The notes: generated from the letters alone by a model not told the origin. A stretch of 64,000 nt of DNA from Coniella vitis (GCA_011317545.1 WUJK01000001.1:2709001-2773000), one strand, 5' to 3'. Counted from the first letter of the stretch, positions 12,465-24,234 are shown. Made by a program: numbers and translations.

Positions 12465-13375
12465 ACCCCAAATAAAAAATGGGAGGCGTGCGCGTGTATG
12501 TGGTCTCCGTGTTCAATCTGCTACGCGTGGCGTATTGGAACAGCCAATGTGTTGATGGGTGGCGGGAGCAGTACATCTTTGAGATCCAATAGGAGTATAT
12601 CTTGGGGTATAACGCCATGTACGCCTCTTTGGGAAGAAGGGTTACGTATGCTGTGCTGGGTAGCACATGCTTTCCGCTCACACCATGTCAGCAAAGTGTT
12701 TTGAAGGCAAAGCCAAGCCAAGCAAGCAAGCCTTGGTTGGATATGTGCGTGCAATCTGACCTCTACCATCAATACAAATGGGAAATATGCTCCGCGGATG
12801 GTGCACGCAGTGTGGTTGTACATACCACACACACAGACACACATATAAAGTCAATACACCACCTGCGCCAGAGCTAGAAAACATCTTGACCGAACCTACC
12901 TATAACATCTCTTCAACAAAGTCGTGTGGCGTGGTGTCTGCTCTTTAGCTGCGACAAGCCCCCAGCGCGGGACGGACCCAGAGGGCCAACGAGAGTGTCG
13001 CTCACGCGCTATGGTGGCGATCTGCGCGGGGTTTGTGGGTTTTTTTTTTCTCTTCGTTTTTTTCTTTCTTTTTTCTTTGGCGTTGATGAAACTTGTCTTG
13101 ATCCTGCTGGAGAAATTTAGCGTCTTCGGGGGGCTTTTCCCTCGCTTCTTTGTTCACATGAGTGAGTGCCATGTGTGCCTCGCGAGGCTGCATACAGTAC
13201 TCTTTTGCCTCTTCTCCATAAAGAATGGTCACTTTTCAAGTATAAGCAACTGCACTGTGCTGTTACGAGCTGAGCTGATCGTGGACCGGGTCAGCAATAT
13301 ATAGAATAGACGTTGACGTCAGCTGTCGAGAAGAAACAAGGCGGGCTTGGGCGGGGCTCTGGAGAGCGAGCATGA

Positions 13376-13402
13376 AATGAGATGAGATGAGATGAGATGA
13401 GA
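13376..13402. repeat. GATGA pentanucleotide repeat
   Basis: About five tandem GATGA/GAGAT units roughly 170 bp downstream of the hydantoinase stop codon. Confidence 0.85.
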
Positions 13403-13574
13403 TGCGATGCTTTGCCCACTCATCAACAACATAAGCCGTGTCCACCGTCGGTCTCCACGCCAGCCAGGGACGCGGACTCGTCTCGTCACGTCAGATATCT
13501 CGTCTCCCCCCGATCTGGGACCCGAGAATGACGAAGCAGCTGACACGATTCGTCAGAGATGGGATGGGATGCCT

Positions 13575-16461
13575 TCACGCGCTGCTGCCCACGTCAAACT
13601 CGTCAATGACGCTGCGGGGCTTGACAAACTCGCCCAACGGCTGGTACTGCAAGTGGTGCATGCCAAAGGCCGCGGGCCCGCCGAGCTCAAGGCCGCGCGC
13701 CGTCGACGTCCAGCGGTCGCTCGCCGCGATGCCCAGCACTGTGACCAGCAGGCCGTAGCGGTACTCGGGCGTGCCAACCGCCTCGCCATTCTGCGCGTCA
13801 ATGACCGAGATGAGGTCTGGCACGATGGCCAGCACGTCCTCTTGCCTTTCGCGGCCTATCGCTGCTGCCTCTGTGTCCTGTCCGTCGTCGTGAGGTACTC
13901 GGATGGCGGCAACATTCTCGTTCTTGAACGGAATCTTGATGCGCCCCGTAAAGCCATGTCCACCATTCTGCTGCCGCCCCGCGACACATCCATCCCTTCA
14001 ATCACACACTCCCCGTACACATGGCCCATCCTCAGCGTGCGCGTGACGCCCACAATCTTGCCCTTCCACAGCACCCTGGCCGCCTTCTGCCCGCCCACCG
14101 CCGCCACAATCTCCTCGGCCACCGCATCCACCCTGTTGCCCCGCCGCGCAGCCTCCACCGCGCGCCCAATCCGCCACGACGCCGAGATCGTATGCGCCAC
14201 CGCCCACCGCCGCGTCTCGTCGCCCGTCACGGGGCCCTCGGCACACGCCGCCTGGGACGCCATCTGACTAAGCGCCGCGCGTAGCGCCCGGTCCACGTGG
14301 AGATCCGACTTGGCGCTGGTCATGACCACGTTGTTGCCGCTGCCGTCGCACATGCTCAGCGGGATGAAGACGGGCTGGCGCTCGTGGAAGACGTTGGGCG
14401 TCGTCTGCCACTTGGTCGGGTACGCGCGGCCCATCCAGTCGCCGTCGACGACGGGCCGGTAGGTTTCCAGGCTGATTGTGTCGAGAGAGACCGAGCCTGG
14501 CTCTCGGTGGCCGTGTGTCTTGTCTGTTGTGGCTACGGCGCGGTCATCCTCTGGTGAGGCAGAGGCTGAGGCAGAGGGTTGGTCAACACTGGCATTCTTT
14601 TCGTACTTGTCCGTAGCGCCGTTGTCGACATGTGTGTGATTTTGCTGCTGCTGCTGCTGCTGCTGCTGTTCCTGCTGTCCACTCGACACAGGCCCTTGCG
14701 CCAGATCTGTCCGTGAGAAATCAAACTCGCCCGCCGCCCGCACAATAAACCGCGCCTTGTTCGCAACGTACTGCAAAGGCAGCGTCTCCAGCTCCACAAT
14801 CCGGACCGACGCGCGCGCGGCCCCGGCAGCAACCGCCCGCTCCACCGCCTCCGCGGCGATCTCGTTGAGCAGGCTCGCCGTCGAGCGTGCCTCGGTCGAC
14901 CGGACCGTGTCCACCACGGCGCTCACGCCCGCCATGGCCGCGCCAATCGCGTTCGCCACCTCGGCCCACCGCGGCTTGAGCACTTTGCTCGCGCCGCGCA
15001 GCGCGTCCGGGCTGATGACGGCGCCGCCGCCCACGAGCAGCACGGGCAGGTCCTCGGGCGACGTCTTCATCCTGTCAATGACCGTCTCGAGCTTCTGCTT
15101 GATGATGGCTTGCACCTCGGCCAGCTCGGCGTCCGTCAGCTGGCCCTGTGCCCGCCAAGGGTCGCCAATCTGGACCGTGTCTGGCCGCGCAAGCACCGCC
15201 GCGTCGGTGGCCGTGAGCACACTGCCGCCAAAGACGAGCGCTTCCTGCGTGACTTTGTAGCCCACGCTGTCGGGCCCGACAGTGATGCGCGGTGGGGCTG
15301 CTGCTGCTGCTGCTGCACGACGGCGAATGATGGATCCGCCGCCGAGACCAATGCTCTGGACGTCTGGGCAGGAAAAGTTCATGCGTACGCCGGCCAGCTC
15401 GCTGTAGGCGGCTTGCTGCCGTGGGAAGCTATTGGCCAGAAGCAGGCCCACGTCACTCGTCGTGCCTCCCACGTCTACGACCATGATGGCCTGGCCGCCT
15501 GCCTTCGTTCCGCTGCTCTGGCCCCCCGCGGTGCTGCCCCCCTGCACGAGGAACGCGGCGCCGCGCATGCTGTTTGTCGGCCCGCTGCTGAACGTCCGGA
15601 TGGGCAGCCGCGCCGCCGCCTCGCCAGAGAGGATCGTGCCATCGTTTTGTGTGACGAAAACGGGACACGTGAGACCCAGCTTTTGGACAGGCCCCTGGAA
15701 GCTGCGAATCGTTTTGCGCGCAAAGGGAAGAATAGCCGCGTTGAGAATGGCGGCGTTCTCGCGCTCGAGGAAGCCCAGGTTAGCAACTTCATGCGACAAG
15801 ACAACGTCCACGTCCAAGCCGCTGTCCAGTGCTTCGCTGTCGGCAGCAGCAGCAGCAGCAGCAGCAAACTCGCCGCGGATAATCTCGGCAGCTCGCTCTT
15901 CCTGCTTGTGCAGCGTATCGATGGGGCTAAACACGCCATTCACGACAACACTCCGGATGCCCTTGCGGCGGATAACAGCACACTCGGCGCGCACAGCCTT
16001 CTCGTCCAGCTCATCAATCAGATCTCCATCGACTTCAAGCCCACCTTGACGCTCGCCCAGTGGCCCAGCACGAGCTCGCGCATATCCGCCGGCCAGTCGA
16101 CGCACGGCGGCGCATGCTTGCCAAAGGGTCCCGCAAGACGCACCACAGCGACCTTGCAAAGCCTCTTGGCGTCGCGCTCCACGACGGCATTGACAAAATG
16201 CGTAGTGCCAATCGCCACGGATGCGACATCACGCGGGTCAATGGCGGGCGTGGTCGAGGTGAACATGTGGGTGATGGCTGCGTCGATGCCATCGCTTGGG
16301 TTGGTGGTGGTCGGGGACTTGGTGTAGGCGAGGATGCCACGGTTGGGCGAGCATGTCTGTGAGGGATCAATGACGACGCCGTCTGTGTTGGTGCCGCCTA
16401 CGTCTACGCCTATGCGCAGACGCTTGCTGGCGGGTGGTGGTGAGGGCGATGAGACGGTCAT
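13575..16461 (-). CDS. hydantoinase/oxoprolinase-type protein with two apparent frameshifts
   Basis: A minus-strand gene of about 2.9 kb. The N-terminal block (from ATG 16461) has the first ASKHA phosphate loop, RIGVDVGGTNTDGVVID (Hydant_A_N). The central block has IMVVDVGGTTSDVGLL and VLLVGGGAVISPDALRG (Hydantoinase_A). The C-terminal block (VPDLISVIDAQ, GTPEYRYGL, GLELGGPAAFGM) matches the DUF917 domain seen in fungal homologues. These blocks lie in three frames: the frame changes near 16041-16048 and again near 13960-13972, each fitting loss of one base, with no room for an intron (minimum candidates 35 and 17 nt). Everything between is open, so this is either a very recent pseudogene or base-calling error. 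A polyQ run (CAG repeat, 14644-14668) and two polyA stretches are insertions. Family enzymes open cyclic amides such as hydantoins or 5-oxoproline with ATP. It diverges from an NCS1 permease. Confidence 0.78.
14644..14668. repeat. CAG/CTG repeat coding polyglutamine
   Basis: Eight or more CTG units on the plus strand encode a glutamine run in the minus-strand hydantoinase, in a low-complexity insert between its central and C-terminal domains. Confidence 0.9.
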
Positions 16462-17043
16462 GGTGGGTATGAAATGATGTGGCGGTGCTTCCTTGTTCCT
16501 TGGCCTGTTCGATGCTCCAGTGAATGGTTGAACCGGCAAAGAGCCCCAGAGCAGCGGTTGCCGGTCAGTCGAGAGATGCTGTTGCTCGGTACAAGTTTTG
16601 ATTTGTCAAAGAAAGTCGCTCGATGTCTGAATGCCGAGGGGCCAACGACTTACACGCACCCCGGTACGTTGATCCTTCTCCTCGCTTCTTATCGCCGGTG
16701 CCCTGACTGTGCATGTCGAGGACGGCCGTCATAGCACAAGCACCTGTACACAGTAAGTGTAGCCCCCGCGCGATAGGCTTGTCGTACATCCATAGCCGTC
16801 AAAAGATTTCGGGGATGCTATCGCACCTTGCTATCTGCATGTAACCATAGTGCGGTTGCGGTTCACCAATGATGGCGCGTCCAGATATGATGATCAATCG
16901 TGCTCACGCCACTGTGGACGTTTGGCCTCTTGTTTTCTTTTGGCCTTGCTTCTTGCTCAAGGAATAATGGATTGATAAGTGATATGGAGCCAACGGAAAC
17001 TGGCCGTTGAGGTACAGCCGTATAATCTGCGCAGCAATGCCGC

Positions 17044-17082
<39 letters not shown>

Positions 17083-17150
17083 CTGATACGCAGCACCATG
17101 ACAAAGAGTTTTGACCAACTCGGGTGAGAAACCAAACACTGCCATTCCAC
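16462..17150. promoter_or_regulatory. shared divergent promoter with GATA sites
   Basis: The 690 bp between the hydantoinase and permease start codons contains three sites that fit HGATAR: CTTATC at 16688-16693 (minus-strand GATAAG), CGATAG at 16771-16776 and TGATAAG at 16973-16979. HGATAR is the binding site of the nitrogen regulator AreA/NIT2. A TCTG microsatellite (17046-17082) lies near the permease. Nitrogen control is an inference from the sites and the gene pair. Confidence 0.4.
17046..17082. repeat. TCTG tetranucleotide repeat
   Basis: About nine tandem TGTC units, ending about 70 bp before the permease ATG; likely in its promoter or 5' leader and length-variable between strains. Confidence 0.9.
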
Positions 17151-19236
17151 ATGACCGGCACTGTAGGCCTGAGCTCTCGCGCAGGCGGCATCAAGGAGAA
17201 ATTACAGCTCCATGGCGATGAAACCCGGCACGAGCAGACTGATGCATGGAGTAACCGAGACCTGATTCCTCTTCCACCTGAGCGGCGAACATGGGGTGAG
17301 TCTGGTCCTTGCCTTTCTGTGTTCGTGGTGAAAGCCGTCGGAACGGTCGACTGACAGGCAGTTGTTGTTCTACGTCTCGGCCGTTGCTTGCAGATTGGTT
17401 CCTCTTCTTCGGTTCCTGGACCATCTCGTCCCTCAACATCAGCAACTGGCAGGCGCCCAACACCTTTCTCGCCCAGGGCCTCTCGGTGGGTCAGGCAATG
17501 GGCATCATCATCATTGCCCGCTTCCTCATCTGCCTCTTCTCTGCCCTGATTGCCTGGTGCGGCCTGACCTGGCACATTGGCTTCACCGTTCAGAACCGCT
17601 TCTCGTGGGGGATGCGCGCATCGTACATCCCGCTTTTGCAGCGCATCTTGCTCAACTTCATCTGGTGAGATAAGGCTCCCCGTCGCTCTAGAGTTGGGCC
17701 TCCAAAAGACATGCTAACAGAGAGCGAATCCCGCCCTCAAACAGGAATGCTATCCAAGCCTGGACCGGCGGCCGCCTCGCAGCCGTCTGCATAACTGCCA
17801 TCTGGCCCTCCTTTGCGACGATGCCCGAGTTCCTCCCTCGGAGCATGACCGCCGTCACCACCGGCTCCGAGTTCATCGGATTCATCGTCTTTTGGCTCCT
17901 CTCGCTTCCGTTCTTGCTCATCCGCCCGGAGCGCTTCAAGTGGCCCTTTCGCGCCTCGAGCATCTACTGTGGCGTCGCCATGTTCTGTATGATGGTCTGG
18001 GCGCTGGCGACGGCCAAGGGTGTCAGCCCCCTCCTGACAGAAGGCCAGACTGTGTCCACTGGCAGTTCGTGGCTCAACACCTCTTGGCTGATCATGTCAG
18101 GGATCAATCAGTCGGTGGGCGGCGTGGCCGCCGGTATATTGAATGGGAGTGACTTCAGTCGTTATGCCACGCGACCGAGGGCATATGTGATTGGCACGAT
18201 CGTCTCGGCGTGGGTGCTGGGTATCTTGATTGCGTTCATCGGGTTGGTCACCACGTCAGCCGCGCAAAAGATCTATGGCGAGATTTACTGCACGTGTCGC
18301 ACCTTTTCTTCCGTGACTTTGATCTCTGTCGCGCCCCTTTTTCTTGTTATCCAACGCCTGTAGAAGAACTCGTAAGAGTTGCTAACGCGACATGTGAGCT
18401 ACAGGGAACCCACCAGACCTTCTCATGGTCATGATGGACAGCGGCAAGGGCTCCTCGGGCGCCCGCGCCGGTGTCTTTTCCCTCTCCCTCGGGTTTGCCT
18501 TCACAGCCGCCTTTGAAAACATTTGCGGAAACGCCGTCGCCGGCGGCATCGACCTTGCGGGCTTGTTCCCCAAGTATATCAACATCCGCCGAGGCGCCTT
18601 CATCACCTTCGTCGCAGCCTGGCTCTGCCAACCCTGGCAGCTCGTCAACACGGCCGTGACCTTCGTCGAGGTGCTCGAATCATTTTCCGTCTTCTTGAGC
18701 CCCATCATGGGCATCATGGTGACGGACTATTTCGTGCTGCGCCACAGAAAAGTGCAGCTCAGTCATCTCTACCAGACCGAGGATACCTCGTACTGGTTCT
18801 GGCACGGTTTCAATTGGCGCGCCATCATCGCCTGGCTGTGCGGATGGGCACCGACTATCGGTGGCTTGATCCTCGCGATTGGTGGTCATACTGACGGGCC
18901 GAAGGCCTTGTACCAGCTGTATTATATGGCATTTTTGATCGGTAAGGGAAAGAACGAACGCCTGAGGACTGTCTGTTGAGTTGCTGATGTGGATGCTGAC
19001 TCTGCACAGGCTTCTTCATCGGCGCCATCATCTTCTTCGCCCTCAACAAGATCTTCCCAGTCGAGGGTATGGGCTTGTACGACGACATCGACGTGTACGG
19101 AACCTTCAGCCCAGAGGAAGCAGCCAAGCTGGGGATTGTCCACAGCGATGGAATGGCGGTTGTTGAGAGCTGTGGCGATGAGTTGAGCGCCTTGCAGGTT
19201 ACAGAGGTCTTTGAGAAAAAGTCACCACGAATGTGA
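17151..19236 (+). CDS. NCS1-family nucleobase/allantoin/hydantoin permease (Fur type)
   Basis: Five exons, 17151-17295, 17394-17664, 17745-18289, 18405-18941 and 19010-19236, give 574 aa, the usual size for the family. Conserved NCS1/Fur stretches appear in order: PLPPERRTW at the end of the cytosolic N-terminus, SSLNISNWQ in TM1, GLTWHIGFTVQNRFSWGMRASY, then ICGNAVAGGIDLAGLFPKYINIRRG and a late GIMVTDYFVLRHRKV loop. About twelve membrane spans are expected. The third intron (18290-18404) begins GCACGT and ends CTACAG; only this GC-AG join gives TYW-NPPDLL-type continuity, since the nearby GT shifts the frame. Divergent from a hydantoinase-like gene, so a cyclic-amide or nucleobase substrate is likely, but the exact substrate cannot be read from sequence. 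The plasma membrane is the expected site. Confidence 0.9.
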
Positions 19237-19951
19237 GCTTGCATACGGTGCAGTATTGAGTATTAAATATCAGCCTCTTAACCTGAAATGTATATGCCAA
19301 TCTCCATCTCATTGCAAGCGCCCACGAAGTGTATACTCGGTTTTGGCTTGTTAATAGGACATGGTCATATACCAAGTGTAAGTTGTAAAAGGCTCCATGA
19401 TTTGATGTAGCACAACGTGAAGCAGACTTTTCTTCTTCTTTTTTTTTCACCGACGAGTATTGTATTCGAGTTTGAGTCTCTCGTACTCGCACTTCAAACA
19501 GGCGGCCCTGAAACCCAGCAGCCTGTGCTCAAGGCATTTCGTACAGCGCTCTATTATGAAGCACTAGCGTCGAAGCGCGTTTGAGTAACTGGTTTTTTTT
19601 TCTTTCGGAGAAGCTGACGCGACAAGCTATCATCCAGTGATTGACCGAATCCCAGTTGTGCAGACCAAAATTGCGTGTGATCGGTCTTCCGGATCTCATC
19701 GCGCTCCAAGGTAGACTGGAATGGTGGCAAGCAGCCTACGCATCACTATTCGAGCCTAGCTTGCTTTTTCAAGGAGACATATTATGCGAATTAAGAGGCT
19801 TAACATGACGTGAGTCTAGATCTGGCTTTGTTTGGACCAATACGAGTCTCTATTGCTCCGGATGCTGGGATCGCGCTCTGTATTAGGGTAATCGCTCTCA
19901 AAAGGCATCTGATAAAGTAACCAAGAGGTCCTTCGCTGCGGGTCAGAAGCT
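19237..19951. other. intergenic, convergent 3' ends
   Basis: About 715 bp between the permease and VPS54 stop codons. Contains only short open frames and T-rich patches; nothing recognised. Confidence 0.5.
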
Positions 19952-22900
19952 CTAAGACTTGGCCTCGACCACAGCTGAATTCGACTTTTCAGTATCGTTT
20001 TGGGCCTTGGATATATCCTTTGTCGCCTCTGTTCCCAGTTTCTCCTCGCTCTTGGACTCGCTAGGCGGCGGTGGCGGCGGGGAAGCGCTCTTGACCTGTT
20101 TCGCCTTGATAATATCGATGAGGTAGTCGCCCGTGTTGCCGAAGCCGTCAATATGCTGCAGCTTGCTCTTGAAGAACTCAAAGTCACGCAACATGCTAGG
20201 AAACAAATGTTAGCAAGGCTGCAACATAGTCAAGTAAACCAATACAGACGTACTTTGCCCGACCCGCTTCCGACTTTGGATCGGCTACCCTAAAGTCTGC
20301 GCCAAACTGCTCCTTCATACTTGTAAAAACAGGAACCATTATCATGCGCACCGCGTCGTTGGTGAGATGCTTCGAAAGATTTTTGTACAAGAGTGATGTT
20401 TCTTTGACAAGCGTTTCCATGTACGCATGGGCGCCTTTGATCTCTTGCTCCCAGTCCACCTGTTTTGCAGTCTTTGCGTGTGCTGTTGCGCGGCCGCTCA
20501 TGATTTCCACAAGCTTGTCATAGATGGTCTGCGTGTGTTCCTGGTAGTCTCTCTTGACTTTATCGAACTCACCCATCAGCGCCGAAGCTGCGGCGTTCGA
20601 CCCGGCATGACGCCGAACAAATTCCCGAACGTATGGTATTAGTGCAGCAGTAAAGGAAAGCGCTTGTGAAGAGGATGCCAGGTGCCGGGTCGTGATGTTT
20701 CGGAGTCCGGCAGTCTTGGTGGCACCGGCCCCCAAGATGAGCTGTTTGCAGCGCGAATTAAAAAATTGGAGGTACTTCATAAGTGACTTTGCAACATCCG
20801 TGGTTATCGACGGTATGGCAACAGTGAGATGCAGGAAGTTGGCCATGCCATCCATGCAATAGATGGCAGAGTTTGGAAGAACAAAGACTTCTGAATCGAT
20901 GATGGCTTTGGCTTTGCCGGACCCGTTGCTCAGCGCCTCGCCACCGTTGGGTTCCTCTGCCTCGTCATCTGGATATGGAACCCAGACTTGCGTGCCCAAA
21001 GTCCACGCGGAAGGGTCGCTTGTACTGCTGTCAAGTATTCGTTGCAACCTCTCCTTGTGCGAGTCCGTGAAATCGATAGCGCCCCACTGGTCAGCCTCCA
21101 TTCCCGTGGCAAGCTTCTGTTGTTCAGCATCGCCGTGACTTCTCACAAATTCCCTGATCTGATTATTGACCTCGTCCTTGAGCGGCGTGCCACTTCTTCC
21201 TGATATGGACTCACACTCGTTCGCAAAGTGTAAATTAAGCGTAAAGTAGCGCAAGAACCAGACCAGTTCCAGGTGTGTACTCTGCTCCGATCTTACCCGC
21301 AATATGCGCACAATCTTGTCATGCGCTATGTCGACAGCATTGCCAAGTACCGCTGACAAGTCTAGCACTTTATGAATTTCCTCCTGGGCTTCAACACCAG
21401 CAACCGATGTCCTTCTCGCTGGTGGACTAAGAGGTGGCGACTTCAACGGCGGGGACTTCATGCCCGATGGTATTGATCCGTCTTCGATGGATGCGGCAAC
21501 GTCCAGCATTAGCTTCACCTGGGTTGACGTTCTTCGTAGTGTTTCAGCCACGCTGATATAAATCTTGACCAGCAGCTCCTCGGCATCCCCAGGTCCAAGT
21601 GATCGCAGATTACGCGCGAGAATCGATGACTTCTCCCTTTGCGACAATTTGCGCCCGCCTCCTGTTGCAGTTGAAGCCGACATCACGGACATGTTGTCGT
21701 CGTCATTAGAACTAGGCAGACCCTGTCTCACGAGATTCCTGATTTCCTTGATCACAGAATCTCGATACGCAGTGACGGCATTGGTAATTTGCTTGGCTCT
21801 GTATAATCCACCCAGGGTTTCGATGAGTTTGGAGCGAAGGTCATCTGTATGCTCCAGGTATGTCGGAAAAGCCGTCGGTTCCCGTGGCGTCCGACCCCCT
21901 CTGGCTCGTATAGAGGCACTGTTCCAGCGCACAAGCACTTCTTGGGTGGAAACCGTGTCAACGTGACGCCGGAGGTCTGCAATGAGGCTTGCGACGAATT
22001 TCGATTCGTAAGCCTTTCCAATCCGCAGTCGCAAAACGTTCATGTCCTCATTTACACCTTGCAAAACCGTCACACCTCTGAGGTCTCGAAGCTGTACCGC
22101 TCGCAATGCCTTGGGTGGTGGCACGGACTCGTCTTCTTCGCCAGCAATCAATCTTTCCAAGGCGTCAATGCCGTCCAAGGCAGCGTCTACCTCTCCCGTA
22201 TCCACCATTGATTCGCAATTGGCCAGCTGGTTCACCACCTCCTTGAGTTGCAGAATAGAGTCATGTAGTTGCTGAAGATTTTCACGGCGCCGCCGTTGTT
22301 GGACAGTGTTGAGGCCAGTAAGCACAATCTCCTCATCCACAGCCTCGAGTTCTTCTCTCAGAGTCTTGATTTTGTGGACAGATTCGGCAGTTTCCGTGTG
22401 TAGCTCTTTCAAAGATCCCAGCGCGCTGAAGAAGCTTGTCGATGCTGTAGAAATAGCCGATATGAGGTGCATTTCGACAGTGTCCATGTACCAAGAGAGC
22501 TTCTCCTGCAGGATGGCGTTCGTGGCCAAGGCTTTGCGCGGTGCTGCAGCACTTCCGTTTGATCCCACCTTGTCCTCTTGACGAACCACTTCGGATCTCT
22601 CACTGACCACATCGAAAGTCCTTGGGTTCTCCAGATGGAAGTCTTCGTCGAAGTAGACCACGGGAATTGTCGACAGTGGCGGCGGCCCTTGGGCGGCTTT
22701 TTTGGTATAGCTCGATCGTCGGCCGAGAGATGGTGGTTCTAGTATATTCAACGAGGATATCGAGGAAACGGAAGCCTTTCTCGAATTTGGAGGTCTTCTG
22801 CCAGGCCGCAGGCGGTTGTGATGGTCTTCGCCCAAACTCTCCGCGCTTTCTTCTCCTTTCCCCGCCCGATTGCGGTTCACAATGTCTTCCTCTTCACTTT

Positions 22901-23419
22901 CCTTGACTTGTTGAAGTTGTTTATACAGAGCACCAACTTGCTTCAGATATGGCTCAAATTCCGAGGGGCTGATCTTCTGGATGTTGGTCAAGGTGACGGG
23001 AGGTATATCGCGGGTCGTAGGAGGCTTGTGGGCACTGGATGCGGGAGCGGAGGTGTGCGGTAGGAGGCCGGTTCGAACTATGGGCGGTTGGAGGAGAGTG
23101 GATATTGCTGCGGACACAATCAGTTATGCTAGCAAGCACGGTCAAGACCATACATACCGTTCTGGCTAATCTCGAGCACGCTTTCGCTGAGGCTCCCCTG
23201 ATCTAGCGCGCCGCCGACGGAGCGCATCGAGCCCGCGGTGGATGGCCGCCTTGAGCTGACAGATCCATGCCTACAGACATTAGAAACATGCATTCTCCTC
23301 AGCACAGTCTTTTGTCATCTGCCATACCTGTGGAAGGGATAGTCTGCCCGATGTGTCTGCGGCGAGTTGGAGGACGCCAGGCTGTCGATAGACTTCTGGG
23401 CTGCTGGATTGGAATACAT
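19952..23419 (-). CDS. VPS54: Vps54, GARP tethering complex subunit
   Basis: Four exons on the minus strand, 23419-23328, 23270-23158, 23107-20254 and 20195-19952, give 1100 aa, normal for filamentous fungi. Early residues include SVLEISQNAISTLLQPPIVRTG, split by the second intron. The large exon holds the Vps54-like N-terminal coiled-coil region (SPSEFEPYLKQVGALYKQLQQVK; LHTETAESVHKIKTLREELE) and the conserved C-terminal Vps54 domain around AVLGNAVDIAHDKIVRILRVR and LELVWFLRYFTLNLHF. The last exon adds MLRDFEFFKSKL and an acidic/basic tail. GARP tethers endosome-derived vesicles at the trans-Golgi. The ATG at 23419 follows ACCACC and is the first in frame. It shares a divergent promoter with MCM5. 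Confidence 0.92.
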
Positions 23420-24234
23420 GGTGGTACGACAGAGCGGGTGAATGTGATGGTCTGCGCCTTTGCGGTACAGGTCTTTGAGGAAGTAGAGCAGACCGACGAG
23501 GGTCTCGAAATCGTGGGAACAAGGGCGATGCTACCGTGGAATCATTGCTAGAGTCGCTATCGTATTGTTACAATGTGCCAGGGGGAAATGCGACGCGCGA
23601 GGAGCTGCAAAGGACGTTTCATGCAATGGGCAAGGGACGGCAAGGGGACAATGCTTAGTCGACGGCGACAAAAAAGGAAAGGATTCAATAATCACAAGTG
23701 CTGATGCGTGATGCTGCGTGGCATGGTGGAATTCCACCCGCCTGTCTAATTCAAGTATGGATGCGGCAGCGACGAGTGAACAGCTAGCCGCCAACGGAGC
23801 TGGGCGTTGGCCGAAAATTAGCCGCGCTGGGGATGCGTACATGGTAAGAGAGAGGCAAGACAGCAGGTACGAAGTACCTAGGTACTTAGGGAGGGCAAGG
23901 GTCCCGCGGTCCCTGGCTGCTATGTACATACATAGTAATAGTATGCAATGCACAGGGCAATAAGTTAGTGGCTCTGCTAGCACTAGCATGCACTGGGGCG
24001 GCCCATGCACTGGGCTTAATTGAATTCGCGTCTGGGGCGCGTCTCCCGGCGCGTCGCCCATTTGCCTACGTAAATTTCGTGTTTGACAGCGCTCGATTCT
24101 GTTTGTGCCCCTCATCAACCGCCACCACTACTGCCTTTGCCAATATTTCCCTTCCAAACCGGTTTACCATATGCCTCTGCGAAGACTGCCAATACCTCGG
24201 GATTCAAACTTATTTACACTAACACGTTCCTAAT
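23420..24234. promoter_or_regulatory. divergent VPS54-MCM5 promoter region
   Basis: An 815 bp gap between start codons. It carries a perfect 12-bp palindrome GTACCTAGGTAC (23874-23885), a TATGTACATACATAG block (23921-23936) and three CGCGTC elements beginning at 24027, 24038 and 24050. Confidence 0.45.
24027..24055 (+). promoter_or_regulatory. three CGCGTC boxes upstream of MCM5 (MBF-like)
   Basis: CGCGTC occurs at 24027-24032, 24038-24043 and 24050-24055, 180-208 bp before the MCM5 ATG. CGCG is the core bound by the Mbp1/Swi6-type G1/S factor in yeasts; MCM genes are classic targets. The link here is inferred. Confidence 0.4.

Larger units (their letters stand above)
9735..13574. other. 3.8 kb gene-free, low-complexity region
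   Basis: Contains the 3' flank of the secreted-protein gene and then no supported gene. It is studded with simple repeats (TG/TC/T tract near 10876-10925, AAAAG repeats 11771-11809, GTG repeats 12006-12036, TCC repeats 12440-12464, GATGA repeats 13376-13402) and with GTACATAGTAC-like palindromes at about 10681-10731 and 11346-11356. Confidence 0.5.

Noticed and set aside
16041..16048. Intron to explain the first hydantoinase frame change
   Set aside because: The only GT-AG pair there would be about 35 nt and would delete conserved codons.
16462..16539. Upstream in-frame ATG for the hydantoinase
   Set aside because: It would add 26 residues unlike the family N-terminus; the ATG at 16461 begins just before the first phosphate loop.
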